Positions 1 through 6,977 of a stretch of 6,977 nucleotides of DNA are shown here, piece after piece. Position 1 is the stretch's first letter, and each line of letters starts with the position of its first letter. The notes under the pieces were generated by a model. It saw only the letters and a list, made by a program, of their open reading frames with translations, was not told the origin of the DNA and ran no database searches. Position numbers and translations under genes: made by a program. The stretch covers positions 1 through 6,977 of the forward strand of contig JAISLO010000064.1 of the NCBI GenBank assembly GCA_031290815.1. The letters are read 5' to 3'. This DNA is from Synergistaceae bacterium (GTDB taxonomy: Bacteria > Synergistota > Synergistia > Synergistales > Synergistaceae).

Positions 1-213
1 CTCGCAGCATACTGTTTCTTATGTTCATGCGGGATTGTGCTGTTAAAGCAAAAGATGAATTCGAAGAATTTTCTGTTTCATTTCAATTGCGGCGGGTAAT
101 ATTCCTTCCATACTCGATCGGCTTACGTCAGCCCCATTGACACAAAGGGGCCGGCTGTAGCGCGGCCGGTCAGTGGGTGATTCGCGCCGATTTGAAATCA
201 GAGCTCGTCGGTA
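1..213. other. Non-coding flank downstream of the operon
   Basis: I see no gene I can support here. A plus-strand frame is open from the window edge to a TGA at 138-140 (ATG at 21), but its roughly 45 residues match nothing I know and have no ribosome binding site. It could be the tail of a gene entering from the left or chance. Positions 129-171 hold GC-rich inverted repeats, described separately. Confidence 0.4.
129..171 (-). terminator. Possible weak terminator hairpins after the operon
   Basis: About 45-85 bases past the kinase stop codon there are overlapping inverted repeats. CCGGC 151-155 pairs with GCCGG 165-169 across a 9-nt loop. GCCCC 131-135 pairs with GGGGC 147-151, and CAGCC 129-133 pairs with GGCTG 153-157. 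On the minus strand the 151-169 hairpin is followed by CCCCTTTGTGT, a poor T-tract. It may end operon transcription, but it is not a clean intrinsic terminator. Confidence 0.25.
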
Positions 214-1371
214 TTAACTTTGCCGAGCCCTGTAGATGGTGTACTGCCCCAAACCGCTGATGATTTTGTAATAGCCGCCCAGATACTCGTCGAGCTCCGC
301 GTCGCCGGTATCTATCAGCAGCGGTTCTCCGGCGAGCGACTGCAGTTTCGCGGGACTCGACAGCAGCATTATGTTCTCCTTGCCCGCTCTCCTTATCACA
401 TCCGGGCTGAACTGCTGGCTGCCGCGCCCGAAGATGAAGCCCTGTCCGCCTATCGGGGTGATCACTATTCTCGTGCGTTTATGGGGATGTTTGTCCATCA
501 GTCCAATTATATCCCTCTCGGCAAGATCGGTCCCCATGAGACGCCCTCCCAGCCACGCATCCACTCCCAGAAGCGTTCCAGACTCGCCTAACTCGCAGAG
601 CGCCGCCTTGAGCGCCCTCGTGGTTGTGCCGGCGCCGATGAAGAACAGCGTGTCCATCTCCGATTCGATTATGAGAGCGGCCTCTGCCGCCGCCGATGCC
701 TGCGCCTCCGAGTCGGAAGCGGGTGTCCCGGACTTGAGCCCCTGTATCCTGCCCTTTTCGTATGGCACCCTCATGTACCCGAATAATCTCGCGCTCAGAC
801 TGCCGTTCCTGTAAGCATCCTCGTCTATGTCCATTACCTCGCATAACCGCTCGGACCGCCGCGCCCTCGAACCTGAGACGAATTCCGAAAGAAGCCTGCC
901 GGCTTCCCTCGGCGATTTGGCGAACACTGCCGAGTGAATCTTTACACCCGCAGGTATTCCCAAGACCAGCGCGCGCTCTCCGACCGCGCCGCAGATGTCC
1001 CTCGCCGTGCCGTCGCCCCCTGCAAAGAGAATCAGGTCGATGCCGTCCGACAACATGCGCACGGCAAGCTTCGCCGTATCTTCCGCCGAGGTCGGGGCAC
1101 CGTCCTTTATGTCATGTCCGACGACTATCGGCTCCAATCCCGCGCTCCTCGCGGAGTCCTCTCCCATGACGCCTCCGCCGGCGAACAGGTCGAAGCGGTC
1201 CCTCTCAGGTACAGCACATCGCAGGCACTCGGCGGCGCGCGATCCGGAGAGGAACACAGCGCCCATATCGAGAGCCTGCGCGAGCAGTATGCCATCCGAC
1301 CCCTTCAGCCCTATTCGCCCGCCCATCCCGGCTATGGGGTTTACAATCAGCCCCACTCGAATCCTTCTCAT
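214..1371 (-). CDS. ATP-NAD kinase family protein (COG3199/AcoX-like)
   Basis: A 385-residue cytoplasmic protein of the NAD kinase superfamily, expected to phosphorylate NAD(H) to NADP(H) using ATP or polyphosphate. The N-terminus reads GLIVNPIAGMGG (7-18), typical of the COG3199 branch. The kinase signature GGDGT is at 118-122, GIPAGVKIHSAVFA at 138-151, the GAGTTTRA nucleotide-binding loop at 246-253, and TPIGGQGFIFGRGSQQFSP at 305-323. Length is normal for the family, which is longer than ordinary NadK. The ATG start fits the conserved N-terminus. No strong Shine-Dalgarno precedes it, and no alternative start lies just upstream. It is the last gene of the operon, 51 bp after gcvPB, so it may rely on read-through translation. 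Its presence suggests the neighbouring dehydrogenase needs NADP(H), which is inference. Some relatives, such as AcoX, sit in acetoin operons with unclear function, so the exact substrate is open. Confidence 0.88.
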   Translation of the reverse strand: MRRIRVGLIVNPIAGMGGRIGLKGSDGILLAQALDMGAVFLSGSRAAECLRCAVPERDRFDLFAGGGVMGEDSARSAGLEPIVVGHDIKDGAPTSAEDTAKLAVRMLSDGIDLILFAGGDGTARDICGAVGERALVLGIPAGVKIHSAVFAKSPREAGRLLSEFVSGSRARRSERLCEVMDIDEDAYRNGSLSARLFGYMRVPYEKGRIQGLKSGTPASDSEAQASAAAEAALIIESEMDTLFFIGAGTTTRALKAALCELGESGTLLGVDAWLGGRLMGTDLAERDIIGLMDKHPHKRTRIVITPIGGQGFIFGRGSQQFSPDVIRRAGKENIMLLSSPAKLQSLAGEPLLIDTGDAELDEYLGGYYKIISGLGQYTIYRARQS

Positions 1372-1422
1372 CCGAGTGAGGCCGGATTCCGGATGGAAAT
1401 TGCGTGAACGCGCACCGCGCCG

Positions 1423-3003
1423 TCACCGGGGCTCGAAGTAGCCCTTATACTTTCTCTGATATGCGCGCCACGTAATCGCCCAGCGCTCAGGATCGTCCAG
1501 TATGTCGTGATCGACGTGGTGGATGGCGCTCTTGTGCGGGGCCTGTCTGACAACCTCCGGCGTCTCGTAGCATTCGCCTATCACGCGCTCGAGCACGGAA
1601 AGATACTCGTCGAGCTCCGCCTTCGAGTAGCTCTCCGTCGGCTCCACAGTAAACGGCTCCGGGACTATCCACGGTTCATGGCTGCTCCAGAGGTGCATCC
1701 CGTAGTCGAACATCCTGTTGATGAACTCCGCTGCGCCGATGCCGGTCTCCTCCTTGAGCTTTCTGAGGGAGTACCGAACCTGCTCCATGCGGAACTCTCC
1801 CTCGGCGTAGGGAGCGTCTACCCCCCGCATAGCCGTTATCTTCTTGAACATATAGTTGTTGTTTAAAACGGCCACCCTCGATACCTCCCTGAGCCAATCG
1901 GGGCCAAGGGAGAGCATCCACGCGCAGCCCCTGATTATCGCGGGCAGGACTCCGTAAAAATCCTTCAGCCTGACCGTCTTGGATGGGCTGTCGTAATCCA
2001 GATAGTAGCGGCCCGCCGCCTCGTCGAAGCCGACGAGAGGCGCGGGAAGAAACCTGACGAGATGCTCTCTCACGCCGACGACCCCGCTGCCCGGTCCGCC
2101 GCAGCCGTGTGGAGAGGAGAACGTCTTGTGGATGTTGAAAAAACAGAGGTCGAAATCCGCCTCACGAGCCCTGGTTATGCCAAGGAGGGCGTTCGCGTTC
2201 GCCTGGTCGTAGCTGCACAGCCCGCCGGCATCGTGCACGAGCTTGGTGAACTCCTTTATGCTGGAGTTATATATCCCGACATCCTCGGGGTTTGTGATGA
2301 ACAGCGCCGCGGTGCGGGACGACACTGCCGCGCGCATGGCATCCGGATCAGGTCTGCCGTCCGGGCCCGGATAGATCGTAATCAGCTTGAACCCCTTGAG
2401 AGCCGCGCACGCCGGGTTTGACGGGTGCGAGAATATCGTGGTTATTATCTCGTCCTTCTCGTCCGAGAGGCCCTGCGAATCGACCCATTCGCGGACGACC
2501 GTGGCTATCGCCAATATCGCCTGAGAGCCCCCGCCGGGGTGCAGGCAGAAGCGGTCCATTCCCGAAATGGCCTTGAGCATCTGCTCTGTCCTGTACATGA
2601 TCTCGAGCGAACCCTGGACGGTGCTCTCGTCCTGGCGAGGATGCACGTCGGCAAAATCAGGCAGGCCGGCGAGCCTGTCGTTGATCTTGGGGCTGTACTT
2701 CATGGTACACGTGCCCTGGCCTATGTCCACCGTCTCGTCGGCTCCGATGTTCTCCTGACTGAGATGCATATAGTGTCTCAACACCCGCATCTGCGACATC
2801 TCTGGAAGCTTGGGAGGGTTTTCCCTTGCCATCGACCCCAGTTCCGGCAGACCGGCGGCCGCCACTTCCGGCTCAGCCTCCGGTAGCAGTATCCCGCGCT
2901 CGCCCTTCTGCGACAGATCGAATATTATGGGTTCATCCCATCTCGCCTGATGGTATTCGCGGTATTTTTTGTCCAAGTTCCTGCGTCCCATCTCAAAGCT
3001 CAT
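1423..3003 (-). CDS. gcvPB: Divergent glycine dehydrogenase (decarboxylating) subunit 2, GcvPB-like
   Basis: A 526-residue PLP enzyme. Canonical GcvPB pairs with GcvPA to decarboxylate glycine and pass the aminomethyl group to the lipoyl H-protein. The PLP lysine is K293 in FNIHKTFSSPHG (289-300), followed by GGPGSGVVGV. The cofactor-side aspartate is D266 in SYDQANANALLG. TCTMKYSPKIND (98-109), ESTVQGSLEIMYRTEQ (126-141) and VPEPFTVEPTES (447-458) are further family landmarks. Usual family sequences are altered: PLGSCTMKYNPK is here IGQGTCTMKYSPK, the QPAAGAQGE region is HPGGGSQAI (155-163), and YDGANLNA is YDQANANA. The C-terminus runs about 30 residues past the usual end and is rich in basic and aromatic residues (HHVDHD to YFEPR). 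ATG 3003 was chosen because it overlaps the gcvPA stop in ATGA and has GGGAGGG 8 nt upstream. The same frame is open to 3600, but that lies inside gcvPA. Family membership is firm; glycine as substrate is not. Confidence 0.9.
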   Translation of the reverse strand: MSFEMGRRNLDKKYREYHQARWDEPIIFDLSQKGERGILLPEAEPEVAAAGLPELGSMARENPPKLPEMSQMRVLRHYMHLSQENIGADETVDIGQGTCTMKYSPKINDRLAGLPDFADVHPRQDESTVQGSLEIMYRTEQMLKAISGMDRFCLHPGGGSQAILAIATVVREWVDSQGLSDEKDEIITTIFSHPSNPACAALKGFKLITIYPGPDGRPDPDAMRAAVSSRTAALFITNPEDVGIYNSSIKEFTKLVHDAGGLCSYDQANANALLGITRAREADFDLCFFNIHKTFSSPHGCGGPGSGVVGVREHLVRFLPAPLVGFDEAAGRYYLDYDSPSKTVRLKDFYGVLPAIIRGCAWMLSLGPDWLREVSRVAVLNNNYMFKKITAMRGVDAPYAEGEFRMEQVRYSLRKLKEETGIGAAEFINRMFDYGMHLWSSHEPWIVPEPFTVEPTESYSKAELDEYLSVLERVIGECYETPEVVRQAPHKSAIHHVDHDILDDPERWAITWRAYQRKYKGYFEPR

Positions 3004-4412
3004 GAACACATCCCTCCCTGCCCTCTCATTATTTCCGAAAGGGCCGAAGTCAGCGCGTCCATATCGGCCCTGGTCATCATCTCGTTCACGCAGTAGAGCG
3101 CGGCATTGCCGAGCGATGGGTAATCCGGCGACAGGTCGTGCCCGCCGTATATGCCGCGCTCCATCAGCGCCTTGTTTATCTCCTTCACCCGTCTGCCCTC
3201 GAAGGTCACGGGAAATTCCTTGAAGAACGGCGAGCCGGTCGCAATTTCGACTCCAGGGATTTTTGACATCTCGCGCGAGAGATAGGATGACCGCAGCATT
3301 ATTCCTGTTCCAAGGTCCGCCATCCCCTGAGGGCCCATGGTCGCGAGGTACACCCCCGCCGTGATTCCCCACAGGGCCGCGGAGGTCCCTACAAATTCCT
3401 TCGCCGATTCGCGCTTGGCAAACGACGTGCGCTCCCACGCGACGTCCCCAAAACCCCATTCCCCATGAGAGGTGGGCGCTATCCCGAACAGCCGCGACGG
3501 ATATTCCATCACGAAACGCTCCTCGTCGGATGAGGCTATGTATCCGCCACGCCCTCCTCCGAAATACATGTGTATGCCGAGCGGCTGGATGTCCCCGCAC
3601 GCTATGTCCGCGCCGTACTTAGACGGCGGCTTGAGGACGCCGAGCGACGACGGATCCGCCCACACGACCGACATTGCGCCGACGGAATGAGCCGCATCGG
3701 AGATCTTTTCGCCGTTTGGTTCTATCACTCCGAGAAACGCCGGGTTCTCAAAAAAGACCGCGGCGACGCTCCCGTCCAATTTCGATCTGAGGTCGTCCAT
3801 GTCGAGGGTCAACGTCCTCCTGGCAGATTTGACCGTGACGACATCGATCTGCGGATGAAGGTAAGTGCTGATCACCTTGAGGCGGTCCGCCCCCATCAGT
3901 TCCGGCACGAGAACCTTCTTACGGCCTGTGATGCGGCTCGCCATGCGCAGGGCGGTTCCAGCGGCCTGAGCGCCGTCGTAGGTCGGGACGTTTACGACAT
4001 CCATCTCCAGCAGCTCGGCCATCATGCTCTCGTACTCGAACAATGCCTGAAAACGCCCGTGGTCCTCGTAGGGATCTCCGGCGTAAGCGGTGAGGAACTC
4101 CGACCTGCCGTTTATCTCGTCGCACGATGCTGGAACGTAATGATGCCAGCAGCCGCCCCCAAGGAATGAGATAACCTTGTTCACGCTCCTGTTCTTCGAT
4201 GCTGTGTCCTCGAAGCGGCGCTTCAAGGCGGCCTCCGAGCATATTGGCTCGGGCATCCGCAGCGGCGCGTTCAGCCTCAGGTCGTTCGGTATGCACTCGA
4301 AGAAATCGTCTATACTGTCAGCGCCTATCTCCTGGAGCATACCGCGCTGAACCGACGGCTCGGAATTCGGGATGTACGGGTGAGATTGGGCTCCTCTCGG
4401 CTCGGTGGCCAT
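3000..4412 (-). CDS. gcvPA: Divergent glycine dehydrogenase (decarboxylating) subunit 1, GcvPA-like
   Basis: A 470-residue protein with the aminotransferase-class fold that lacks its own PLP lysine and completes the P-protein with GcvPB. Family landmarks are HPYIPNSEPSVQRGMLQEIG (11-30), SIDDFFECIP (33-42), GGGCWHHYVPA (85-95), RSEFLTAYAG (103-112), FEYESMMAELLEMDV (125-139), TYDGAQAAGTAL (144-155), the LGVLKPPSKYGADIACGDIQPLGI stretch (257-280) and FGGGRGGYIAS (284-294). Departures from the usual family are clear. The TPYQPEISQG segment is replaced by AGDPYEDHGR (111-120), and the TREQHIRREKATSNICTNQ segment by ERTSFAKRESAKEFVGTSA (327-345). The start ATG 4412 overlaps the SDR stop (TAATG) and gives the expected N-terminus. 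The open frame continues up to 4556, but only inside the SDR gene. A run of eight Gs, 9 nt upstream, is its likely ribosome binding site. No gcvT or gcvH is adjacent, so the role may differ from glycine cleavage. Confidence 0.9.
   Translation of the reverse strand: MATEPRGAQSHPYIPNSEPSVQRGMLQEIGADSIDDFFECIPNDLRLNAPLRMPEPICSEAALKRRFEDTASKNRSVNKVISFLGGGCWHHYVPASCDEINGRSEFLTAYAGDPYEDHGRFQALFEYESMMAELLEMDVVNVPTYDGAQAAGTALRMASRITGRKKVLVPELMGADRLKVISTYLHPQIDVVTVKSARRTLTLDMDDLRSKLDGSVAAVFFENPAFLGVIEPNGEKISDAAHSVGAMSVVWADPSSLGVLKPPSKYGADIACGDIQPLGIHMYFGGGRGGYIASSDEERFVMEYPSRLFGIAPTSHGEWGFGDVAWERTSFAKRESAKEFVGTSAALWGITAGVYLATMGPQGMADLGTGIMLRSSYLSREMSKIPGVEIATGSPFFKEFPVTFEGRRVKEINKALMERGIYGGHDLSPDYPSLGNAALYCVNEMMTRADMDALTSALSEIMRGQGGMCS
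3012..3018 (-). promoter_or_regulatory. Ribosome binding site of gcvPB
   Basis: GGGAGGG on the minus strand ends 8 nt before ATG 3003, inside the last codons of gcvPA. It decides the gcvPB start against the longer open frame and, with the ATGA overlap, implies translational coupling. Confidence 0.7.
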
Positions 4413-5188
4413 TATGCCGTGCCCCCCCCGTCTATCGCCAGGATCGACCCGCTGGCCCAGGGCGAGAGGTCGCTCATGAAAAAGTAAACAGCCTTGGCTA
4501 TGTCGAGCGGTGTTCCGAGTCTGTGGATCGGACGATCGGCGCTCTCCTCGAGCCATTTGTCCAGGTCATAACCCAACTGGCGGGCCTCGTCGCGCAGCAG
4601 GGGCGTGTCGACGTCCCCGGGACAGACGCAGTTCACCTTGATGTTCCCAGGGCCGTGGTCTATCGCCATCGCGCGCGTCATGTTGACGATACCGCCCTTT
4701 GACGCGCAGTAGGCAACGGCCTTTGGGCCGCCCTTTATCCCCCATCCCGAGCCTATGTTGACGATGCTCCCTGAGCCGGCCTTTTCCATCTCAGGTATGA
4801 GGTGTTTCGCGGCCAGGTACGCTCCCTTGAGTCCAACGTCGAGCACTATGTCCCAATCGCGCTCCTCCAGTTCAACAGCGTTCTTGCGCCTTATGACGCC
4901 CGCTGCGTTCAGCAGCCCCCACACGGAGCCGAACCGCTCCACTGTCAGGCGGGCGGCGTCCCTGCACGAATCGTTCGAGCTGACGTCGCACTTCACGAAG
5001 AGCGTATCCCCGCCTATCTTTCCAGCCGCTTCCTCTCCTTTTTCCGCATTTATATCCCACAGCGCGACCTTCGCCCCGGCCATCGAGAGAAATTCCGCGC
5101 ACCCGAAGCCTATTCCGGAACCCCCTCCCGTAACGACGACGACCCTTCCGCCAAGTCCAAAGGTACTCCTCCACCAATCCAAATTCAT
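4412..5188 (-). CDS. Short-chain dehydrogenase/reductase (SDR, FabG-like)
   Basis: A 258-residue cytoplasmic classical SDR expected to interconvert an alcohol and a ketone or aldehyde with NAD(P). The Rossmann motif TGGGSGIG is at 20-27. An acidic residue, D45, ends the second strand (ALWDIN), which usually favours NAD over NADP. NAAG is at 94-97, catalytic Ser147 in NIGSGWG, and Y160xxxK164 in AYCASK. PGDVDTPLL (190-198) and the C-terminal ASGSILAIDGGG are also typical. The fourth tetrad residue, normally Asn in a VNLKG motif, is Gly119 here (DVGLKG). ATG 5188 was chosen because a strong AGGAGGTG lies 5 nt upstream and the protein then begins just before the Rossmann fold; the frame could run 13 codons longer to 5227. 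It is the first gene of the operon, and its stop overlaps the gcvPA start. The substrate cannot be read from sequence. A beta-hydroxy or keto intermediate linked to the P-protein-like enzyme is a guess. Confidence 0.92.
   Translation of the reverse strand: MNLDWWRSTFGLGGRVVVVTGGGSGIGFGCAEFLSMAGAKVALWDINAEKGEEAAGKIGGDTLFVKCDVSSNDSCRDAARLTVERFGSVWGLLNAAGVIRRKNAVELEERDWDIVLDVGLKGAYLAAKHLIPEMEKAGSGSIVNIGSGWGIKGGPKAVAYCASKGGIVNMTRAMAIDHGPGNIKVNCVCPGDVDTPLLRDEARQLGYDLDKWLEESADRPIHRLGTPLDIAKAVYFFMSDLSPWASGSILAIDGGGTA
4422..4429 (-). repeat. G8 homopolymer at the SDR/gcvPA junction
   Basis: Eight consecutive Gs on the coding strand cover SDR codons 254-256 (GGG GGG GG of GGC). They lie 9 nt before the gcvPA ATG and are its only plausible ribosome binding site. 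The tract is also a potential slippage site; see findings. Confidence 0.85.
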
Positions 5189-5193
5189 TTGTG

Positions 5194-5201
5194 CACCTCC
5201 T
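5194..5201 (-). promoter_or_regulatory. Ribosome binding site of the SDR gene
   Basis: AGGAGGTG on the minus strand, 5 nt before ATG 5188 (7 nt from the AGGAGG core). It is nearly ideal and rules out the upstream in-frame ATG codons at 5227 and 5209 as the main start. Confidence 0.85.
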
Positions 5202-5213
5202 GAAATCATGCTT

Positions 5214-5227
5214 GTGCGATATCGCAC
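5214..5227. promoter_or_regulatory. Perfect 14-bp palindrome, probable operator
   Basis: GTGCGATATCGCAC is fully self-complementary. It lies between the operon promoter's predicted transcription start (about 5247) and the SDR ribosome binding site, where a bound dimeric repressor would block transcription. The regulator is not in this window and I do not recognise the motif. Confidence 0.5.
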
Positions 5228-5253
5228 TCATTGTATTCGATGGTATTTATTCA

Positions 5254-5284
5254 ATTATATTATCATTGCCTCAACAAATGTCAA
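5254..5284 (-). promoter_or_regulatory. Sigma-70-type promoter of the SDR-gcvPA-gcvPB-kinase operon
   Basis: On the minus strand a perfect -35 TTGACA lies at 5279-5284. It is followed after 16 nt by TAATAT (5257-5262) and after 19 nt by an overlapping TATAAT (5254-5259). The predicted start near 5247 gives a leader of about 60 nt before the SDR start codon. The -35 lies in a tandem TGACATT repeat. Confidence 0.65.
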
Positions 5285-5308
5285 ATGTCAGCGGCGATGT
5301 TAAAGCCC

Positions 5309-5331
5309 GAATCTCTAAGCTGAATCTCTAA
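5309..5331. repeat. 10-bp direct repeat GAATCTCTAA
   Basis: GAATCTCTAA occurs at 5309-5318 and 5322-5331, 13 bp start to start. It lies about 62-84 bp upstream of the predicted operon transcription start. That position would suit an activator, but the spacing is not helical and the role is unproven. AGCCC (5304-5308) and GGGCT (5335-5339) bracket it as an inverted repeat. Confidence 0.3.
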
Positions 5332-5501
5332 AGAGGGCTATGCCCGCAACCCAAATAAAATAATGCACTGCCATCAGATATTTTGTAGAATAATATCATG
5401 AAACACAGATCCCCGACCGTGATTCACTGAGCAGCAGTTTCGCTTCTTCCTCTGCCGTCACGGCTTTGTAAAGAGACTTCTCTTCGCGTCCCCACGCCCG
5501 G

Positions 5502-5530
5502 TTGCAGTTACTTTTCAGTTGAGGTAAAAT
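5502..5530 (+). promoter_or_regulatory. Candidate promoter of the LRR gene
   Basis: TTGCAG (5502-5507), a 17-nt spacer, then TAAAAT (5525-5530). The -10 box and spacing are good; the -35 box is weak. The predicted start near 5537 gives a leader of about 40 nt before ATG 5577. An imperfect palindrome AAGAGA/TCTCTT (5471-5484) lies just upstream. Confidence 0.45.
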
Positions 5531-5563
5531 CATTGATAGAGGATTTTATTTCGTTATTTGAAC

Positions 5564-5567
5564 GGAG
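5564..5567 (+). promoter_or_regulatory. Ribosome binding site for ATG 5577
   Basis: GGAG, within ACGGAGTTG, lies 9 nt before ATG 5577. It marks this ATG, which precedes the CAGC tract, as the likely main start. The second ATG at 5590 has no comparable site. Confidence 0.6.
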
Positions 5568-5576
5568 TTGATATTC

Positions 5577-6977
<1,401 letters not shown>

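Larger units (their letters stand above)
5189..5576. other. Intergenic region between divergent transcription units
   Basis: This 388-bp AT-richer stretch separates the minus-strand operon from the plus-strand LRR gene. It holds a promoter for each side, a 14-bp palindrome, and a 10-bp direct repeat (5309-5318 and 5322-5331). It also has small inverted repeats: GATATT/AATATC at 5377-5397, GCCG/CGGC at 5454-5464 and AAGAGA/TCTCTT at 5471-5484. I see no tRNA or riboswitch. A 45-codon minus-strand frame (5396-5533) lacks a ribosome binding site and is treated as a finding only. Confidence 0.7.

Noticed and set aside
3004..3600. Upstream extension of the gcvPB frame to a 725-residue protein
   Set aside because: The extra 199 codons lie inside gcvPA in another frame and look like no protein family. 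The ATGA overlap with a GGGAGGG site fixes the start at 3003.
4413..4556. Upstream extension of the gcvPA frame by 48 codons
   Set aside because: It lies within the SDR gene, and the conserved GcvPA N-terminus begins just after ATG 4412. It matters only for the frameshift idea.
5189..5227. Longer SDR starting at ATG 5227 or 5209
   Set aside because: Neither has a good ribosome binding site, the extra residues are not part of the SDR fold, and AGGAGGTG sits correctly for ATG 5188.
5399..5431. Ten-codon plus-strand frame starting at ATG 5399
   Set aside because: Too short, with no ribosome binding site.

Overview
The window looks like chromosomal DNA of an anaerobic, amino-acid-fermenting bacterium. 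The P-protein of the glycine cleavage system is split into two genes (gcvPA/gcvPB), as in Firmicutes, Thermus/Thermotoga-type lineages, archaea and Synergistota, and not fused as in Proteobacteria. Arg AGG/AGA and Ile ATA codons are frequent, ribosome binding sites are AGGAGG-like, and a BspA-type leucine-rich-repeat surface protein with an InlB-type repeat lies next door. I lean towards Synergistota, but nothing here proves it.

Left and centre (about 130-5290, minus strand): one four-gene operon read right to left. It starts at a TTGACA / TAATAT-TATAAT promoter (5254-5284). A perfect 14-bp palindrome (5214-5227) lies in the leader, followed by an AGGAGGTG ribosome binding site. Gene order is a short-chain dehydrogenase/reductase (SDR, 4412-5188), a GcvPA-like protein (3000-4412), a GcvPB-like protein (1423-3003) and a COG3199-type ATP-NAD kinase (214-1371). 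Junctions are TAATG (1-bp overlap), ATGA (4-bp overlap) and a 51-bp gap, so the genes should be translationally coupled. No H-protein or T-protein gene is present. Both P-protein halves depart from the usual family sequence at several normally conserved stretches. The set may be a paralogous PLP-plus-NAD(P) module and not the textbook glycine cleavage system.

Intergenic 5189-5576: holds the divergent promoters, the palindrome, a 10-bp direct repeat and other small inverted repeats, and no convincing gene.

Right end (5577 to beyond 6977, plus strand): a secreted BspA-like LRR protein with a clear Sec signal peptide, six 69-bp LRR units, an Ig-like domain and the start of an InlB-type repeat. 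Between its best start codon (ATG 5577, with a ribosome binding site) and the signal peptide sits a tract of eleven CAGC units (5623-5668). With eleven units, neither upstream ATG is in frame with the signal peptide, so the gene as sequenced reads OFF. One more unit (12) puts ATG 5577 in frame. One fewer (10) puts a second ATG (5590) in frame. This is the signature of a phase-variable surface protein controlled by slipped-strand mispairing, and it is the most notable feature of the window.
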